64,000 nucleotides of DNA, taken from the NCBI GenBank assembly GCA_016703325.1, contig JADJCH010000004.1, positions 124,001 through 188,000 on the forward strand, read 5' to 3'. The notes under the pieces are model-generated. The model was not told where the DNA came from and ran no database searches. It was given only the letters and a program-made list of their open reading frames with translations. Shown here piece after piece: positions 17,668-26,386 of this stretch. Both the position numbers and the translations under genes were made by a program. Within the stretch, counting starts at the first letter, position 1, and each line of letters begins with the position of its first letter. Origin of the DNA: Burkholderiales bacterium. Its GTDB lineage: Bacteria; Pseudomonadota; Gammaproteobacteria; Burkholderiales; Burkholderiaceae_C.

Positions 17668-18731
17668 GCAGCACCCGCCGCAGCCCCACCCCGCGCGCCG
17701 CGGAGCCGCGTGCACAGACGGATGCACCCCGTGAGCTGCTGCCCTGGCTGGCCGAGCCGCTGCGCCACACCCTGGCCACCCAGCAGGCCCATGCGCTGCT
17801 GCTGCAGGCGCCGCCGGGGGTGGGGCAGTTCGACTTTGCGGTGGAACTGGCGCGTGCCTGGTTGTGCGAGACCCCTCAGGACCAGCGCCGGGTGCCGGGT
17901 CGGGAGGGCCTGGCCTGCGGGCACTGCAGCAGCTGCCACCTGGTGGACGAACGCAGCCATCCGGACCTGCGGCTGCTGGTCCCCGAGGCCTTGCGTGCCG
18001 AAGCCGGTCTCCCGGTCGAGGAGGGCGGGGGCGACGCCGAGGGTGAGGGCCGCAAACGCAAGCCCAGCCGGGAGATCAAGGTCGATCAAGTGCGTGCAGC
18101 GCTGGACTTTGCCGAACTCACCGCTGGCCGGGCACGCCTGAAGGTGCTGCTGTTGCACCCGGCCGAGGCAATGAATGCCGTGGCCGCCAACGCCCTGCTG
18201 AAGACGCTGGAGGAGCCCGGTGCCCTGCGATTCGTGCTCAGCTGCGGCTCCACCGACAGCCTGCTGCCCACGATCCGCAGTCGGTGTCAGGCGGTGCGTT
18301 TGCTGCCGCCGGCGCGGGAACAGGCGCTGGTCTGGCTGCAGTCGCGGGGGGTGGGGGACGCACAGGAGGCGCAGGTGCTGCTGGACGCCTGTGGTGGCCG
18401 CCCGCTGGAGGCTCTGCAGCGCCAGCGCGAGGGGATGGACGCCCAGGCGTGGCGGCAGTTCCCGCAATGGGTCGCCAGCGGGCAGTCGGCCGCAGTGTCG
18501 GGCTGGCCCTTGCCGGTGCTGGTGGAGGCCCTGTCCAAACTCTGCCATGACCGCAGCCTGGTCAGTCTGGGACTGGCGCCGCGATATTTCACCCGGTCGG
18601 AACTGGCAGCAGGAGACCTGGACCAACTCACGGCCTGGGCCGCACAGCTGCGCCGGCATGCCCGAGTGGCGGAGCATCCCTTCAGTGCAGGACTGGCGGT
18701 GGAGGCGCTGATGCTGGGAGGGCGGTTCTGA
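17661..18731 (+). CDS. holB: DNA polymerase III subunit delta'
   Basis: This 356-residue clamp-loader subunit has the zinc-binding CGHCSSC, a DnaX-like AAA+ core with the degenerate P-loop region APPGVGQFDFA, LLLHPAEAMNAVAANALLKTLEEPG and the SRC motif in TIRSRCQAVRLLPP. An acidic/basic insert (about residues 115-135) is longer than usual. ATG 17661 overlaps the end of tmk by 7 bases. The pilZ gene follows after about 170 bases. Confidence 0.92.
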   Translation: MVSSTRRSPTPRAAEPRAQTDAPRELLPWLAEPLRHTLATQQAHALLLQAPPGVGQFDFAVELARAWLCETPQDQRRVPGREGLACGHCSSCHLVDERSHPDLRLLVPEALRAEAGLPVEEGGGDAEGEGRKRKPSREIKVDQVRAALDFAELTAGRARLKVLLLHPAEAMNAVAANALLKTLEEPGALRFVLSCGSTDSLLPTIRSRCQAVRLLPPAREQALVWLQSRGVGDAQEAQVLLDACGGRPLEALQRQREGMDAQAWRQFPQWVASGQSAAVSGWPLPVLVEALSKLCHDRSLVSLGLAPRYFTRSELAAGDLDQLTAWAAQLRRHARVAEHPFSAGLAVEALMLGGRF

Positions 18732-18904
18732 CGGGCCGTCGGCTGCTGCCAAAGCAGGGAAGTGAGGGGTCCGAAGGGTGCGCTTTGCACGTGACCAGAG
18801 GCACGCTGCCGATACACTGACGGTTTCGCAGCGCCGTTGGTTTTGCAGCGCTGTTGCGCTTCCTTGTAGATGGCGGCCCGTCCGACCCGCGACCCTTGCC
18901 CGAG

Positions 18905-19294
18905 ATGAACGAACCCGTCCCCCGTACCCACCTGGCCTCCGGCGGCAGCTCCTCTGGCCGTCCCAGCGTGATCCAGCTGGTGTTTCGCGAAAAGGGGGCT
19001 CTGTATGCAGCCTACATCCCGCTGTTCGCCGAAGGGGGCCTGTTCGTGCCGACCACGCGGGAGTACCGCCTGGGCGAGGACGTCTACCTGCTGCTGACCC
19101 TGCCGGAAGACCCGCAGCGTTACCCGGTGGCCGGCAAGGTGGCCTGGGTGACGCCGCCCAACGCCTCCGGTGGCCGCACCCAGGGCGTCGGCGTGCGCTT
19201 TCCAGGTGACGAGAAGACCCGCGCGCTGCGGGTGCGCATTGAAGAGATGCTGGGCACCGCCATCCAGTCGGCCAAGCCCACCCAGACCATCTGA
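18905..19294 (+). CDS. pilZ: PilZ domain protein, type IV pilus biogenesis
   Basis: This 129-residue protein has the compact fold of the original PilZ (VIQLVFREKGALYAAYIPLFAEGGLFV, then GEDVYLLLTLPEDPQRYPVAGKVAWVTP and QGVGVRFPGDE). The founding PilZ supports type IV pilus assembly and lacks the full c-di-GMP RxxxR motif; none is seen here either. The holB-pilZ-tatD order supports the assignment. ATG 18905 was preferred to the TTG at 18854 because the upstream residues have no family match. Confidence 0.85.
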   Translation: MNEPVPRTHLASGGSSSGRPSVIQLVFREKGALYAAYIPLFAEGGLFVPTTREYRLGEDVYLLLTLPEDPQRYPVAGKVAWVTPPNASGGRTQGVGVRFPGDEKTRALRVRIEEMLGTAIQSAKPTQTI

Positions 19295-19427
19295 CCTCCC
19301 TCCCCAGCAGCGGTTCGTGTCGCCCTCATCGAAGGGGCGCTGCCACCGGACCGGTCAGGCCGGATCCATGGCAGCGCTCGTTTGTCGATCGCGCTGGACT
19401 GCGGCACCTGCGCCACTTTGCTCCAAG

Positions 19428-20219
19428 ATGTACATCGACTCCCACTGTCACCTCAGCTTTCCGGAACTGACCTCCCAGGTCGAAGCCATCCGCGCCGCCA
19501 TGGCTACAGCGCGGGTGGAGGCGGCACTGTGCATCTGCACCACCATCGAAGAGTTTCCCCGCGTGCATGCACTGGCGCAGCAGCACGACAATTTCTGGGC
19601 CTCGGTGGGGGTTCATCCGGACAGCGAAGGGGTGCATGAACCGACGGTGGAGGAGCTGGTGACCCTCGGCCGGCTCGCGCGGGTGGTGGCGGTGGGAGAA
19701 ACCGGGCTGGACTACTACCGCCTCAACGGCCGCAGCGTGGCAGACATGGAATGGCAGCGCGAGCGCCTGCGGGTGCATGTGCGTGCCGCCCGGCAGCTGG
19801 GCAAGCCCCTGGTGATCCACACCCGCAGTGCATCGGAGGACACCCTGCGCATCCTGCGCGAGGAAGGGGCTGATCAGGTGGGTGGCGTGTTCCATTGCTT
19901 CACCGAAACCCAGCAGGTGGCCGACGCCGCGTTGGAGATGGGCTTCCACATCTCGTTTTCAGGCATCCTGACCTTCCGCAACGCCCAGGATCTGCGCGAT
20001 GTCGCTCGGCGGGTGCCGCTGGAGCGCTGCCTGATCGAGACCGACAGCCCCTACCTGGCCCCGATGCCGCATCGCGGCAAACTCAATACCCCGGCACTGG
20101 TGCCCCATGTGGCGCAGGAGCTGGCCCGCATCAAAGGGCTGGATGTGGAAGAAATCGCAAAGGTGACGCGAAGCAACACCAGACGCCTGTTCAGTCTCGG
20201 CTTGTCCACAGCGGAGTAA
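19428..20219 (+). CDS. tatD: TatD family metal-dependent hydrolase
   Basis: This 263-residue TIM-barrel nuclease-type hydrolase has metal ligands in MYIDSHCHL, AVGETGLDYYR, LVIHTRSASEDTL, FHCFTE and ETDSPYLAPMP. TatD proteins have DNase/deacylase activities of debated physiological role. ATG 19428 begins right at the conserved first strand. It closes the mltG-tmk-holB-pilZ-tatD run and is followed by a small hairpin. Confidence 0.9.
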   Translation: MYIDSHCHLSFPELTSQVEAIRAAMATARVEAALCICTTIEEFPRVHALAQQHDNFWASVGVHPDSEGVHEPTVEELVTLGRLARVVAVGETGLDYYRLNGRSVADMEWQRERLRVHVRAARQLGKPLVIHTRSASEDTLRILREEGADQVGGVFHCFTETQQVADAALEMGFHISFSGILTFRNAQDLRDVARRVPLERCLIETDSPYLAPMPHRGKLNTPALVPHVAQELARIKGLDVEEIAKVTRSNTRRLFSLGLSTAE

Positions 20220-20233
20220 AACCTGAGAGTTCA

Positions 20234-20252
20234 CTGGAGATTTGCACTCCAG
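20234..20252 (+). terminator. Small hairpin after tatD
   Basis: CTGGAG at 20234-20239 pairs with CTCCAG at 20247-20252 around ATTTGCA, 14 bases after the tatD stop and before an AT-richer stretch. The stem is short and no clean T run follows. Confidence 0.4.
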
Positions 20253-20457
20253 AACGTTGATTTCAAAGGAAAGTTTATTCATTGCTGGACCGGGATTGCA
20301 GTCATCCCGGGCATGCAGGGCGGGCCTCGGGTCCTGGTCGCTGACAGCCTTGTCAGACAGATTCCGACACGGTTTACCGCGGTCGCGCCACTCGTCAGAG
20401 GTGGGTGAATTTTCTAAAGTGGGCTCCATCACGACACCCCAGCCTCAGGAGCCCGCC

Positions 20458-20670
20458 ATGAAGACCCACACCGCAGCCGATCCCTTCGCGATCATGATGG
20501 ACCCCGCCGCCGTGCTGCGCGCGGTGGAGCGTTCCGAGCGCCTGCAGCGCCTGCAGCGCCGGGTCTGCCGTCCGCTGGACAAGCCGCTGATCCCGCGTGT
20601 GGTGGCCGATGCCCTGGCCTGGGATCAGGCGATCGACGACGAGCCGCTGGACGACGCCTGCGGCGAGTGA
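20458..20670 (+). CDS. Small conserved-looking protein of unknown function
   Basis: This 70-residue ORF has a good ribosome-binding site (AGGAG about 6 bases before ATG 20458). The protein is charged and helical in appearance: MKTHTAADPFAIMMDPAAVL, then an Arg/Leu-rich stretch (RSERLQRLQRRVCRPLDKP) and an acidic tail ending DDEPLDDACGE. It has no signal peptide or membrane helix. It lies alone between tatD and def with about 240 bases of its own upstream region. I do not recognise a family. Confidence 0.65.
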   Translation: MKTHTAADPFAIMMDPAAVLRAVERSERLQRLQRRVCRPLDKPLIPRVVADALAWDQAIDDEPLDDACGE

Positions 20671-20754
20671 CCTTCGCCCATCTCGGGCCCGACCGATAAT
20701 CCGGCTCCAGCGACCGCCCTGCACCAGGGTGGCGCAGACGGAGACAAACGGCCG

Positions 20755-21291
20755 ATGGCCCTGCGAGACATCCTGAAGATGGGAGACCCGCGCCTGCTGC
20801 GGGTGGCCCGTCCTGTCGAACACTTCGACAGCCCTGAACTGCACGCGTTGATCGCCGATCTGCACGACACCATGCTTGCGGCAGGCGGCGTTGGCTTGGC
20901 CGCACCGCAAATCGGTGTGGACCTGGCCGTGGTGCTGTTCGGCTTCGAGCGCAGCGAGCGCTACCCGGACGCCCCAGCGGTGCCCCGGACCGTGCTGCTC
21001 AACCCCCGCATCACACCCCTTGGCGACGAGGAAGAGGAGGGCTGGGAAGGTTGCCTCTCCGTTCCCGGCCTGCGCGGCGTGGTGCCGCGGTTCCACCGCA
21101 TCCGCTACAGCGGTTTCGATCCGTCGGGCCGAACCATCGAACGTGAGGCCGAGGGCTTCCATGCCCGGGTGGTGCAGCACGAATGCGACCACCTGATCGG
21201 CAAGCTCTACCCGATGCGCATGCGCGATTTCCAGCGCTTTGGCTTCACCTCCGTGCTGTTCCCGGACCTGGAAGGGCAGCCGGATGACTGA
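20755..21291 (+). CDS. def: Peptide deformylase
   Basis: This 178-residue metalloenzyme removes the formyl group from new proteins. All three family motifs are present: GVGLAAPQ (about residue 43), EGCLSVPG (metal Cys, about residue 101) and QHECDHLIGKLYP (HExxH). Its end overlaps the next gene by 8 bases. No methionyl-tRNA formyltransferase gene is beside it, so this is probably a second def copy outside the def-fmt locus. Confidence 0.92.
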   Translation: MALRDILKMGDPRLLRVARPVEHFDSPELHALIADLHDTMLAAGGVGLAAPQIGVDLAVVLFGFERSERYPDAPAVPRTVLLNPRITPLGDEEEEGWEGCLSVPGLRGVVPRFHRIRYSGFDPSGRTIEREAEGFHARVVQHECDHLIGKLYPMRMRDFQRFGFTSVLFPDLEGQPDD

Positions 21292-22258
21292 GGCTGCAGC
21301 GGCCGGAGCAGGGGTTGGGGTTGGGGTTGGGGTTGGGGTTGGGGTTGGGCGCCGGTTGCTGGGTGTCGACCTGGGCGGCACCAAGATCGAGGTGGCGCTG
21401 CTTGACCCTGTCGGGCAGGTGCTGATGCGCGAGCGCCGCCCCACACCCCAGGGCGACTATGCCGGCACACTGCAGGTGATTGCCGAGCTGGTGGGGCTGG
21501 CCGATGCGGCAGCGGATTCCGGTGAACGGCTGCCGCTGGGCATGGCGATCCCCGGAGCGGTGTCGACCCTGACCGGCCGTATCAAGAATGCCAACTCGGT
21601 GGTGCTCAACGGCCGTTCCCTGCAACAGGACCTGGAAGGCCTGCTGCGGCGGCCGGTGCGGCTGCAAAACGATGCCAACTGCCTGGCGGTGAGCGAGGCG
21701 GTGGACGGCGCCGGGGCGGGGGCGGAGCTGGTGCTGGGCGTCATCCTGGGCACCGGCACGGGCGCTGGCCTGGCCTGGCAGGGCCGGGTCTGGGGCGGGC
21801 GCAACCGGGTGGCCGGTGAATGGGGGCACAACCCGCTGCCCTGGGCGCGGGAGGACTGGCAGGAATGGCCGGGCCGGCCCTGCTGGTGCGGTCAGCAGGG
21901 GTGCATCGAAACCTGGGTCAGCGGCCCTGGCTGGGCCGAGGCCCATCGCGTCGAAACCGGGCAGGCCCTGACCAGCGAAGCCATCGTCAACGCCATGCGC
22001 CAGGGCGACGCCGTGGCGCGGGCCAGCTTCAACCGCTGGGCGGACCGCCTGGCGCGCTCGCTGGCGCATGTGATCAACCTGCTGGACCCGGACGTGATCG
22101 TGCTGGGCGGCGGGCTGAGCAACATCAGCGAACTCTACGAGGTGGTGCCGGCGCGCTGGTCCGCCCCGGTGTTTTCCGATGCAGTCCAGACCGCGCTGCG
22201 GCCAGCGCTGCATGGCGACTCCTCCGGTGTGCGGGGAGCGGCGTGGTTGTGGCGATGA
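21284..22258 (+). CDS. mak: ROK family fructokinase, Mak-like
   Basis: This 324-residue sugar kinase has the ATP-binding DLGGTKIEVALLD, AIPGAVSTLTGRIKNANS, NDANCLAVSEAVDGAGAGAE, the zinc motif CWCGQQGCIE and GEWGHNPLPW. The last blocks and DPDVIVLGGGLSN...SSGVRGAAWLW match E. coli Mak (manno(fructo)kinase) closely, as I recall it. ATG 21284 overlaps the def stop. The first 22 residues include a Gly-Val run encoded by six GGGGTT repeats, absent from the usual family start. Confidence 0.88.
   Translation: MTEAAAAGAGVGVGVGVGVGVGRRLLGVDLGGTKIEVALLDPVGQVLMRERRPTPQGDYAGTLQVIAELVGLADAAADSGERLPLGMAIPGAVSTLTGRIKNANSVVLNGRSLQQDLEGLLRRPVRLQNDANCLAVSEAVDGAGAGAELVLGVILGTGTGAGLAWQGRVWGGRNRVAGEWGHNPLPWAREDWQEWPGRPCWCGQQGCIETWVSGPGWAEAHRVETGQALTSEAIVNAMRQGDAVARASFNRWADRLARSLAHVINLLDPDVIVLGGGLSNISELYEVVPARWSAPVFSDAVQTALRPALHGDSSGVRGAAWLWR
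21311..21346 (+). repeat. (GGGGTT)6 hexanucleotide repeat in the start of mak
   Basis: Six perfect GGGGTT units run from 21311 to 21346 and are followed by GGG. They encode Gly-Val repeats at residues 10-21 of the kinase. Runs of four G with two-base spacers on the coding strand can form a G-quadruplex in DNA or mRNA. Confidence 0.95.
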
Positions 22259-22304
22259 GGATCGGGCACGTACCTGCCCTGCAGGCTGCGCCGACACCGC
22301 AGGA

Positions 22305-23228
22305 TCAGGCGCCCGGCTTGCCGCCGCCCTGCTTGAGCAACGCCATCGCGGTGCCGATCAGCGCGGACACTTCGCCCATGTGCCCCGGAACGATCATGGT
22401 GTTGTTCTTCTGTGCCAGCTGGCCATAGGCCTCCACGGCCTTCTCCGCCACCTTCAATTGCACCGCCTGCACGCCGCCGGGCTGCTCGATGGCGGCAGCG
22501 ATCTTGCGGATTGCCTCGGCCGTGGCCTCGGCCACGGCGCTGATCGCCGCGGCTTCGCCCTGCGCCTTGTTGATCTCCGCCTGCTTGGCGCCCTCCGAGC
22601 GTGCAATGAAGGCTTCACGCTCGCCGGTGGCGATGTTGATCTGCTCCTGCCGGCGCCCTTCGGAGGCCGCGATCAGCGCCCGTTTGCCGCGCTCTGCGGT
22701 GATCTGCGCCTGCATCGCATGCAGGATCTCGGCCGGCGGCGTCAGGTCCTTGATCTCGTAGCGCAGCACCTTCACGCCCCAGTTCAGCGCGGCTTCATCG
22801 AGCGCACTGACCACCTGCGCGTTGATCATTTCGCGTTCCTCGAAGGTGCGGTCCAGCTCCATCCTGCCGATCACGCTGCGCAGCGTGGTCTGCGCCAGCT
22901 GGGTGATGGCCATCACGTAGTTGCTGCTGCCATAGCTGGCGCGCATCGGGTCGGTGACCTGGAAGTACAGGATGCCGTCCACCTGCAGCTGCGTGTTGTC
23001 CTTGGTGATGCAGACCTGACTGGGCACGTCCAGCGGAATCTCCTTGAGCGAGTGGCGGTAGGCCACCTGGTCGACGAAGGGGATGAGCAGGTTCAGTCCC
23101 GGCGCCAGCGTGGCGTTGAACTTGCCCAGGCGCTCCACCACCCAGGCATGCTGCTGCGGCACCACCTTGACCGATCGGGCCACGAACAGCGCGGCAATGA
23201 CCAGGAAGATGAAGGCGACGATTTCCAT
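22305..23228 (-). CDS. SPFH/band 7 membrane protein (stomatin/paraslipin-like)
   Basis: This 307-residue protein has an N-terminal membrane helix (IVAFIFLVIAALFVA), an SPFH domain (VVPQQHAWVVERLGKF, LNLLIPFVDQVAYRHSLKE, RSVIGRMELDRTFEEREMIN) and an Ala/Glu-rich coiled coil (about residues 180-260). Such proteins form membrane-associated oligomers. It sits 25 bases after an NfeD-family gene on the same strand, the classic partnership. Confidence 0.9.
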   Translation of the reverse strand: MEIVAFIFLVIAALFVARSVKVVPQQHAWVVERLGKFNATLAPGLNLLIPFVDQVAYRHSLKEIPLDVPSQVCITKDNTQLQVDGILYFQVTDPMRASYGSSNYVMAITQLAQTTLRSVIGRMELDRTFEEREMINAQVVSALDEAALNWGVKVLRYEIKDLTPPAEILHAMQAQITAERGKRALIAASEGRRQEQINIATGEREAFIARSEGAKQAEINKAQGEAAAISAVAEATAEAIRKIAAAIEQPGGVQAVQLKVAEKAVEAYGQLAQKNNTMIVPGHMGEVSALIGTAMALLKQGGGKPGA

Positions 23229-23253
23229 GAAGGCACTCCAGGGGAGCCAAGAA

Positions 23254-23688
23254 TCAAGAAGACGAGGGGCCCAGCAGCAGCTCGTTGCCGTCCAGCGCCC
23301 GGATGGTGAGGCGGCCGGTCTGCGCCGGAGCCGGGGCAGCCCAGCGGGCCTGCCACTGGGCGCCGCGGTAGTGCACCAGGGCGCGGCCCCGGGCATCCCA
23401 GGCGGTCACGTCCACCTGCTGGCCGATGTCCAGCAACAGGTCATGGTTGCTGCCGGTGGCCGGTTCGGCCGCCTGCAAGCGTCGGCGGTGCCAGTGCCAG
23501 GCCGCCACCGCGCCGCCGCCCACCAGCGCCGCGGCCACGAACTGTCCGCTCGGCCCGACCCCCAGATGACTGGCGATCGCTCCGCCGGCCAGGCCCAGTG
23601 CCACCATCAGCAGATAGAAGGTGCCTGTGACCAGTTCGGCCAGCACCGCGGCACCAACGGCGATCCACCACAGGATGGCAGGGGTCAC
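23254..23688 (-). CDS. NfeD family membrane protein
   Basis: This 144-residue protein has two to three membrane helices in the first 75 residues (AILWWIAVGAAVLAEL, FYLLMVALGLAGGAIA, FVAAALVGGGAVAAW) and a soluble OB-fold NfeD domain (DIGQQVDVTAWDARGRALVHYRGAQWQA). The GTG at 23688 is preceded by AAAGGAG at ideal spacing, which fixes the start. It is transcribed ahead of the SPFH gene and should form a complex with it. Confidence 0.88.
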   Translation of the reverse strand: MTPAILWWIAVGAAVLAELVTGTFYLLMVALGLAGGAIASHLGVGPSGQFVAAALVGGGAVAAWHWHRRRLQAAEPATGSNHDLLLDIGQQVDVTAWDARGRALVHYRGAQWQARWAAPAPAQTGRLTIRALDGNELLLGPSSS

Positions 23689-23961
23689 GATGGCTCCTTT
23701 CGTGGGGTTGCAACAGCCCGATGCCGTTGCACGCTCACCGGCACAGTGTAAGGGCGAGCCCTTCCAGGCGCTTTGACGTTCCACAGCGCATCTTGGCGGC
23801 AACGGTTGTCAAGTGAGTGCCACGCTCTGGCCCTACACTGCGCGCCTTGTTGTGGCGGCCCGCACTGACGGGCTCCGATTGATGAATCCCGCCGAGGGGT
23901 TCCGTTTGGCCTCTTTGCCGCCTGGCCTTCCGGCCGTCCGGCCTTCCGACTGTTGTCCGAC

Positions 23962-26217
23962 ATGCAGCGCTTCCACTTTCCCATCGTCATCATCGACGAG
24001 GACTTCCGCAGCGAAAACACCTCTGGCCTGGGCATCCGCGCCCTGGCTCAGGCGATCGAGAAGGAAGGCTTCGAGGTGCTGGGGGCCACCAGTTACGGTG
24101 ATCTGAGCCAGTTCGCCCAGCAGCAAAGCCGCGCCAGCGCCTTCATCCTGTCGATTGACGACGAGGAGTTCACCCCCGGCCCCGAGCTGGACCCGGCGGT
24201 GCTCAACCTGCGCAAGTTCATCGAGGAGATCCGCTTTCGCAACGCGGACATCCCGATCTACATCTACGGCGAGACGCGCACCAGCCAACACATTCCCAAC
24301 GACATCCTGCGCGAGCTGCACGGCTTCATCCACATGTTCGAGGACACGCCGGAGTTCGTGGCGCGTCACATCATCCGCGAGGCCAAGAGCTACCTGGACG
24401 GTCTGGCGCCACCTTTCTTCAAGGAGCTGATGGACTATGCCCAGGACGGCTCCTACAGCTGGCACTGCCCAGGCCATTCCGGCGGGGTCGCCTTCCTGAA
24501 GAGCCCGGTGGGCCAGATGTTCCACCAGTTCTTCGGTGAGAACATGCTGCGCGCGGACGTCTGCAACGCGGTGGAGGAACTCGGCCAGCTGCTGGACCAC
24601 ACCGGCCCGGTGGCGGCCAGCGAGCGCAATGCCGCGCGCATCTTCAACGCCGACCACTGCTTCTTCGTCACCAACGGCACCAGCACCTCCAACAAGATGG
24701 TCTGGCACCACACGGTGGCCCCGGGCGACGTGGTGGTGGTGGACCGCAACTGCCACAAGTCCATCCTGCACTCGATCATCATGACCGGGGCCATCCCCGT
24801 GTTCATGACGCCCACGCGCAACCACTACGGCATCATCGGCCCGATCCCTCAAGCTGAGTTCACCCGCGAGGCCATCGAGGCCAAGATCGCGAAGAACCCG
24901 CTGCTGGCCGGTGTGGATCCAAAGGGCGTCAAGCCGCGCATCATGACGGTCACTCAGAGCACCTACGACGGCGTGCTCTACAACACCGAGACCATCAAGC
25001 AGATGCTCGACGGCTGGATCGACACCCTGCATTTCGACGAGGCCTGGCTGCCGCACGCCGCCTTCCACAAGTTCTACGGCAGCTTCCACGCCATGGGGAA
25101 GAACCGCCCGCGGCCGAAGCAGGCGATGGTCTATGCCACCCAGTCCACCCACAAGCTGCTGGCCGGCATCAGCCAGGCCTCCCAGGTGCTGGTGCAGGAC
25201 GCGCAGGAGCAGAAGCTCGACCGCCACCTCTTCAACGAGGCCTACCTGATGCACACCAGCACCTCGCCGCAGTACGCGATCATCGCGTCCTGCGACGTGG
25301 CTGCAGCCATGATGGAGCCGCCCGGCGGCACCGCGCTGGTGGAGGAGAGCCTGAAGGAGGCACTGGACTTTCGCCGTGCGATGCGCAAGGTGGACGAGGA
25401 GTTCGGCCACGACTGGTGGTTCAAGGTCTGGGGCCCGCAGGGCCTCGCGGTGGAGGGCATCGGCCGCGCCGACGGCTGGATCCTGCAGGCCAACGAGAGC
25501 TGGCACGGCTTCGGCGACCTGGCGCCGGGCTTCAACATGCTCGACCCGATCAAGTCCACCCTCATCACCCCGGGGCTGGATGTTTCTGGTTCCTTCGATG
25601 CCACCGGCATCCCCGCGGCCATCGTCTCCAAGTACCTGGCTGAACATGGCGTGGTGGTGGAGAAGACGGGGCTGTACTCCTTCTTCATCATGTTCACCAT
25701 CGGCATCACCAAGGGCCGTTGGAACACCCTGCTGACCGCGCTGCAGCAGTTCAAGGACGACTACGACCGCAACCAGCCGATCTGGCGCATCCTGCCGGAG
25801 TTTGCCGCCAAGTTCCCGATGTACGAGCGCATGGGCCTGCGTGACCTCTGCCAGAAGATCCACGAGGCCTATGCCGAGGGCGACATCGCCCGCCTGACCA
25901 CCGAGGTCTACCTCTCGGACGTCGAGCCGGCCATGAAGCCCAGCGACGCCTACGCCCACATCGCCCACCGCAAGACCGAGCGGGTGGGCATCGACGAGCT
26001 GGAGGGGCGCATCACCACCTCGCTGCTGACGCCCTACCCGCCGGGCATCCCGCTGCTGATCCCGGGTGAGCGCTTCAGCCGCAAGATCGTGGATTACCTG
26101 CGCTTTACCCGTCGCTTCAACGAACGTTTCCCCGGTTTCCACACCGACGTGCACGGGCTGGTGGAGGAGGACGTGGGTGAAGGCCGCAAACGCTACTACG
26201 TGGACTGCGTGGCCTGA
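23962..26217 (+). CDS. Arginine/lysine/ornithine decarboxylase (PLP, fold type I)
   Basis: This 751-residue enzyme has the N-terminal wing domain (FPIVIIDEDFRSENTSGLG), the PLP-binding core with the Schiff-base Lys in TQSTHKLLAGISQASQ, DEAWLPHAAFH, and the Orn/Lys/Arg decarboxylase C-terminal domain (LLTPYPPGIPLLIPGERF). Substrate choice among Arg, Lys and Orn cannot be settled by eye; Burkholderiales copies carry all three names. ATG 23962 was preferred over TTG 23953. It stands alone, with about 270 bases upstream and 170 downstream without a gene. If it makes agmatine or putrescine it could connect with the guanidino/polyamine genes at 3.7-10 kb, but that is inference. Confidence 0.88.
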   Translation: MQRFHFPIVIIDEDFRSENTSGLGIRALAQAIEKEGFEVLGATSYGDLSQFAQQQSRASAFILSIDDEEFTPGPELDPAVLNLRKFIEEIRFRNADIPIYIYGETRTSQHIPNDILRELHGFIHMFEDTPEFVARHIIREAKSYLDGLAPPFFKELMDYAQDGSYSWHCPGHSGGVAFLKSPVGQMFHQFFGENMLRADVCNAVEELGQLLDHTGPVAASERNAARIFNADHCFFVTNGTSTSNKMVWHHTVAPGDVVVVDRNCHKSILHSIIMTGAIPVFMTPTRNHYGIIGPIPQAEFTREAIEAKIAKNPLLAGVDPKGVKPRIMTVTQSTYDGVLYNTETIKQMLDGWIDTLHFDEAWLPHAAFHKFYGSFHAMGKNRPRPKQAMVYATQSTHKLLAGISQASQVLVQDAQEQKLDRHLFNEAYLMHTSTSPQYAIIASCDVAAAMMEPPGGTALVEESLKEALDFRRAMRKVDEEFGHDWWFKVWGPQGLAVEGIGRADGWILQANESWHGFGDLAPGFNMLDPIKSTLITPGLDVSGSFDATGIPAAIVSKYLAEHGVVVEKTGLYSFFIMFTIGITKGRWNTLLTALQQFKDDYDRNQPIWRILPEFAAKFPMYERMGLRDLCQKIHEAYAEGDIARLTTEVYLSDVEPAMKPSDAYAHIAHRKTERVGIDELEGRITTSLLTPYPPGIPLLIPGERFSRKIVDYLRFTRRFNERFPGFHTDVHGLVEEDVGEGRKRYYVDCVA

Positions 26218-26386
26218 CCGGAGGGATCCCCTTGCACCGGGATCGTGACGGAGTGGGCGACGGGCACGCCCTTCGCTCAGGTTCGGGTTGAGCCAGCGCA
26301 GGGTCATCACCGGTCCGGAACGGGGCTGACACCCTGGGCGTGGCAACATTTCCACTTTCACCGCGGTATTCACCGGCCCACCTCCC

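Noticed and set aside
21311..21346. GGGGTT repeats as telomere-like sequence or a replicon end
   Set aside because: The tract is inside an intact kinase reading frame in the middle of a continuous chromosomal gene run; the likeness to ciliate telomeres is coincidence.
23709..23731. TGCAAC/GTTGCA inverted repeat upstream of the NfeD gene
   Set aside because: Six-base arms with an eleven-base gap are expected by chance at this length of sequence.
26225..26244. GATCCC/GGGATC hairpin after the decarboxylase gene as terminator
   Set aside because: Only six pairs with an eight-base loop and no T tract; too weak to list.
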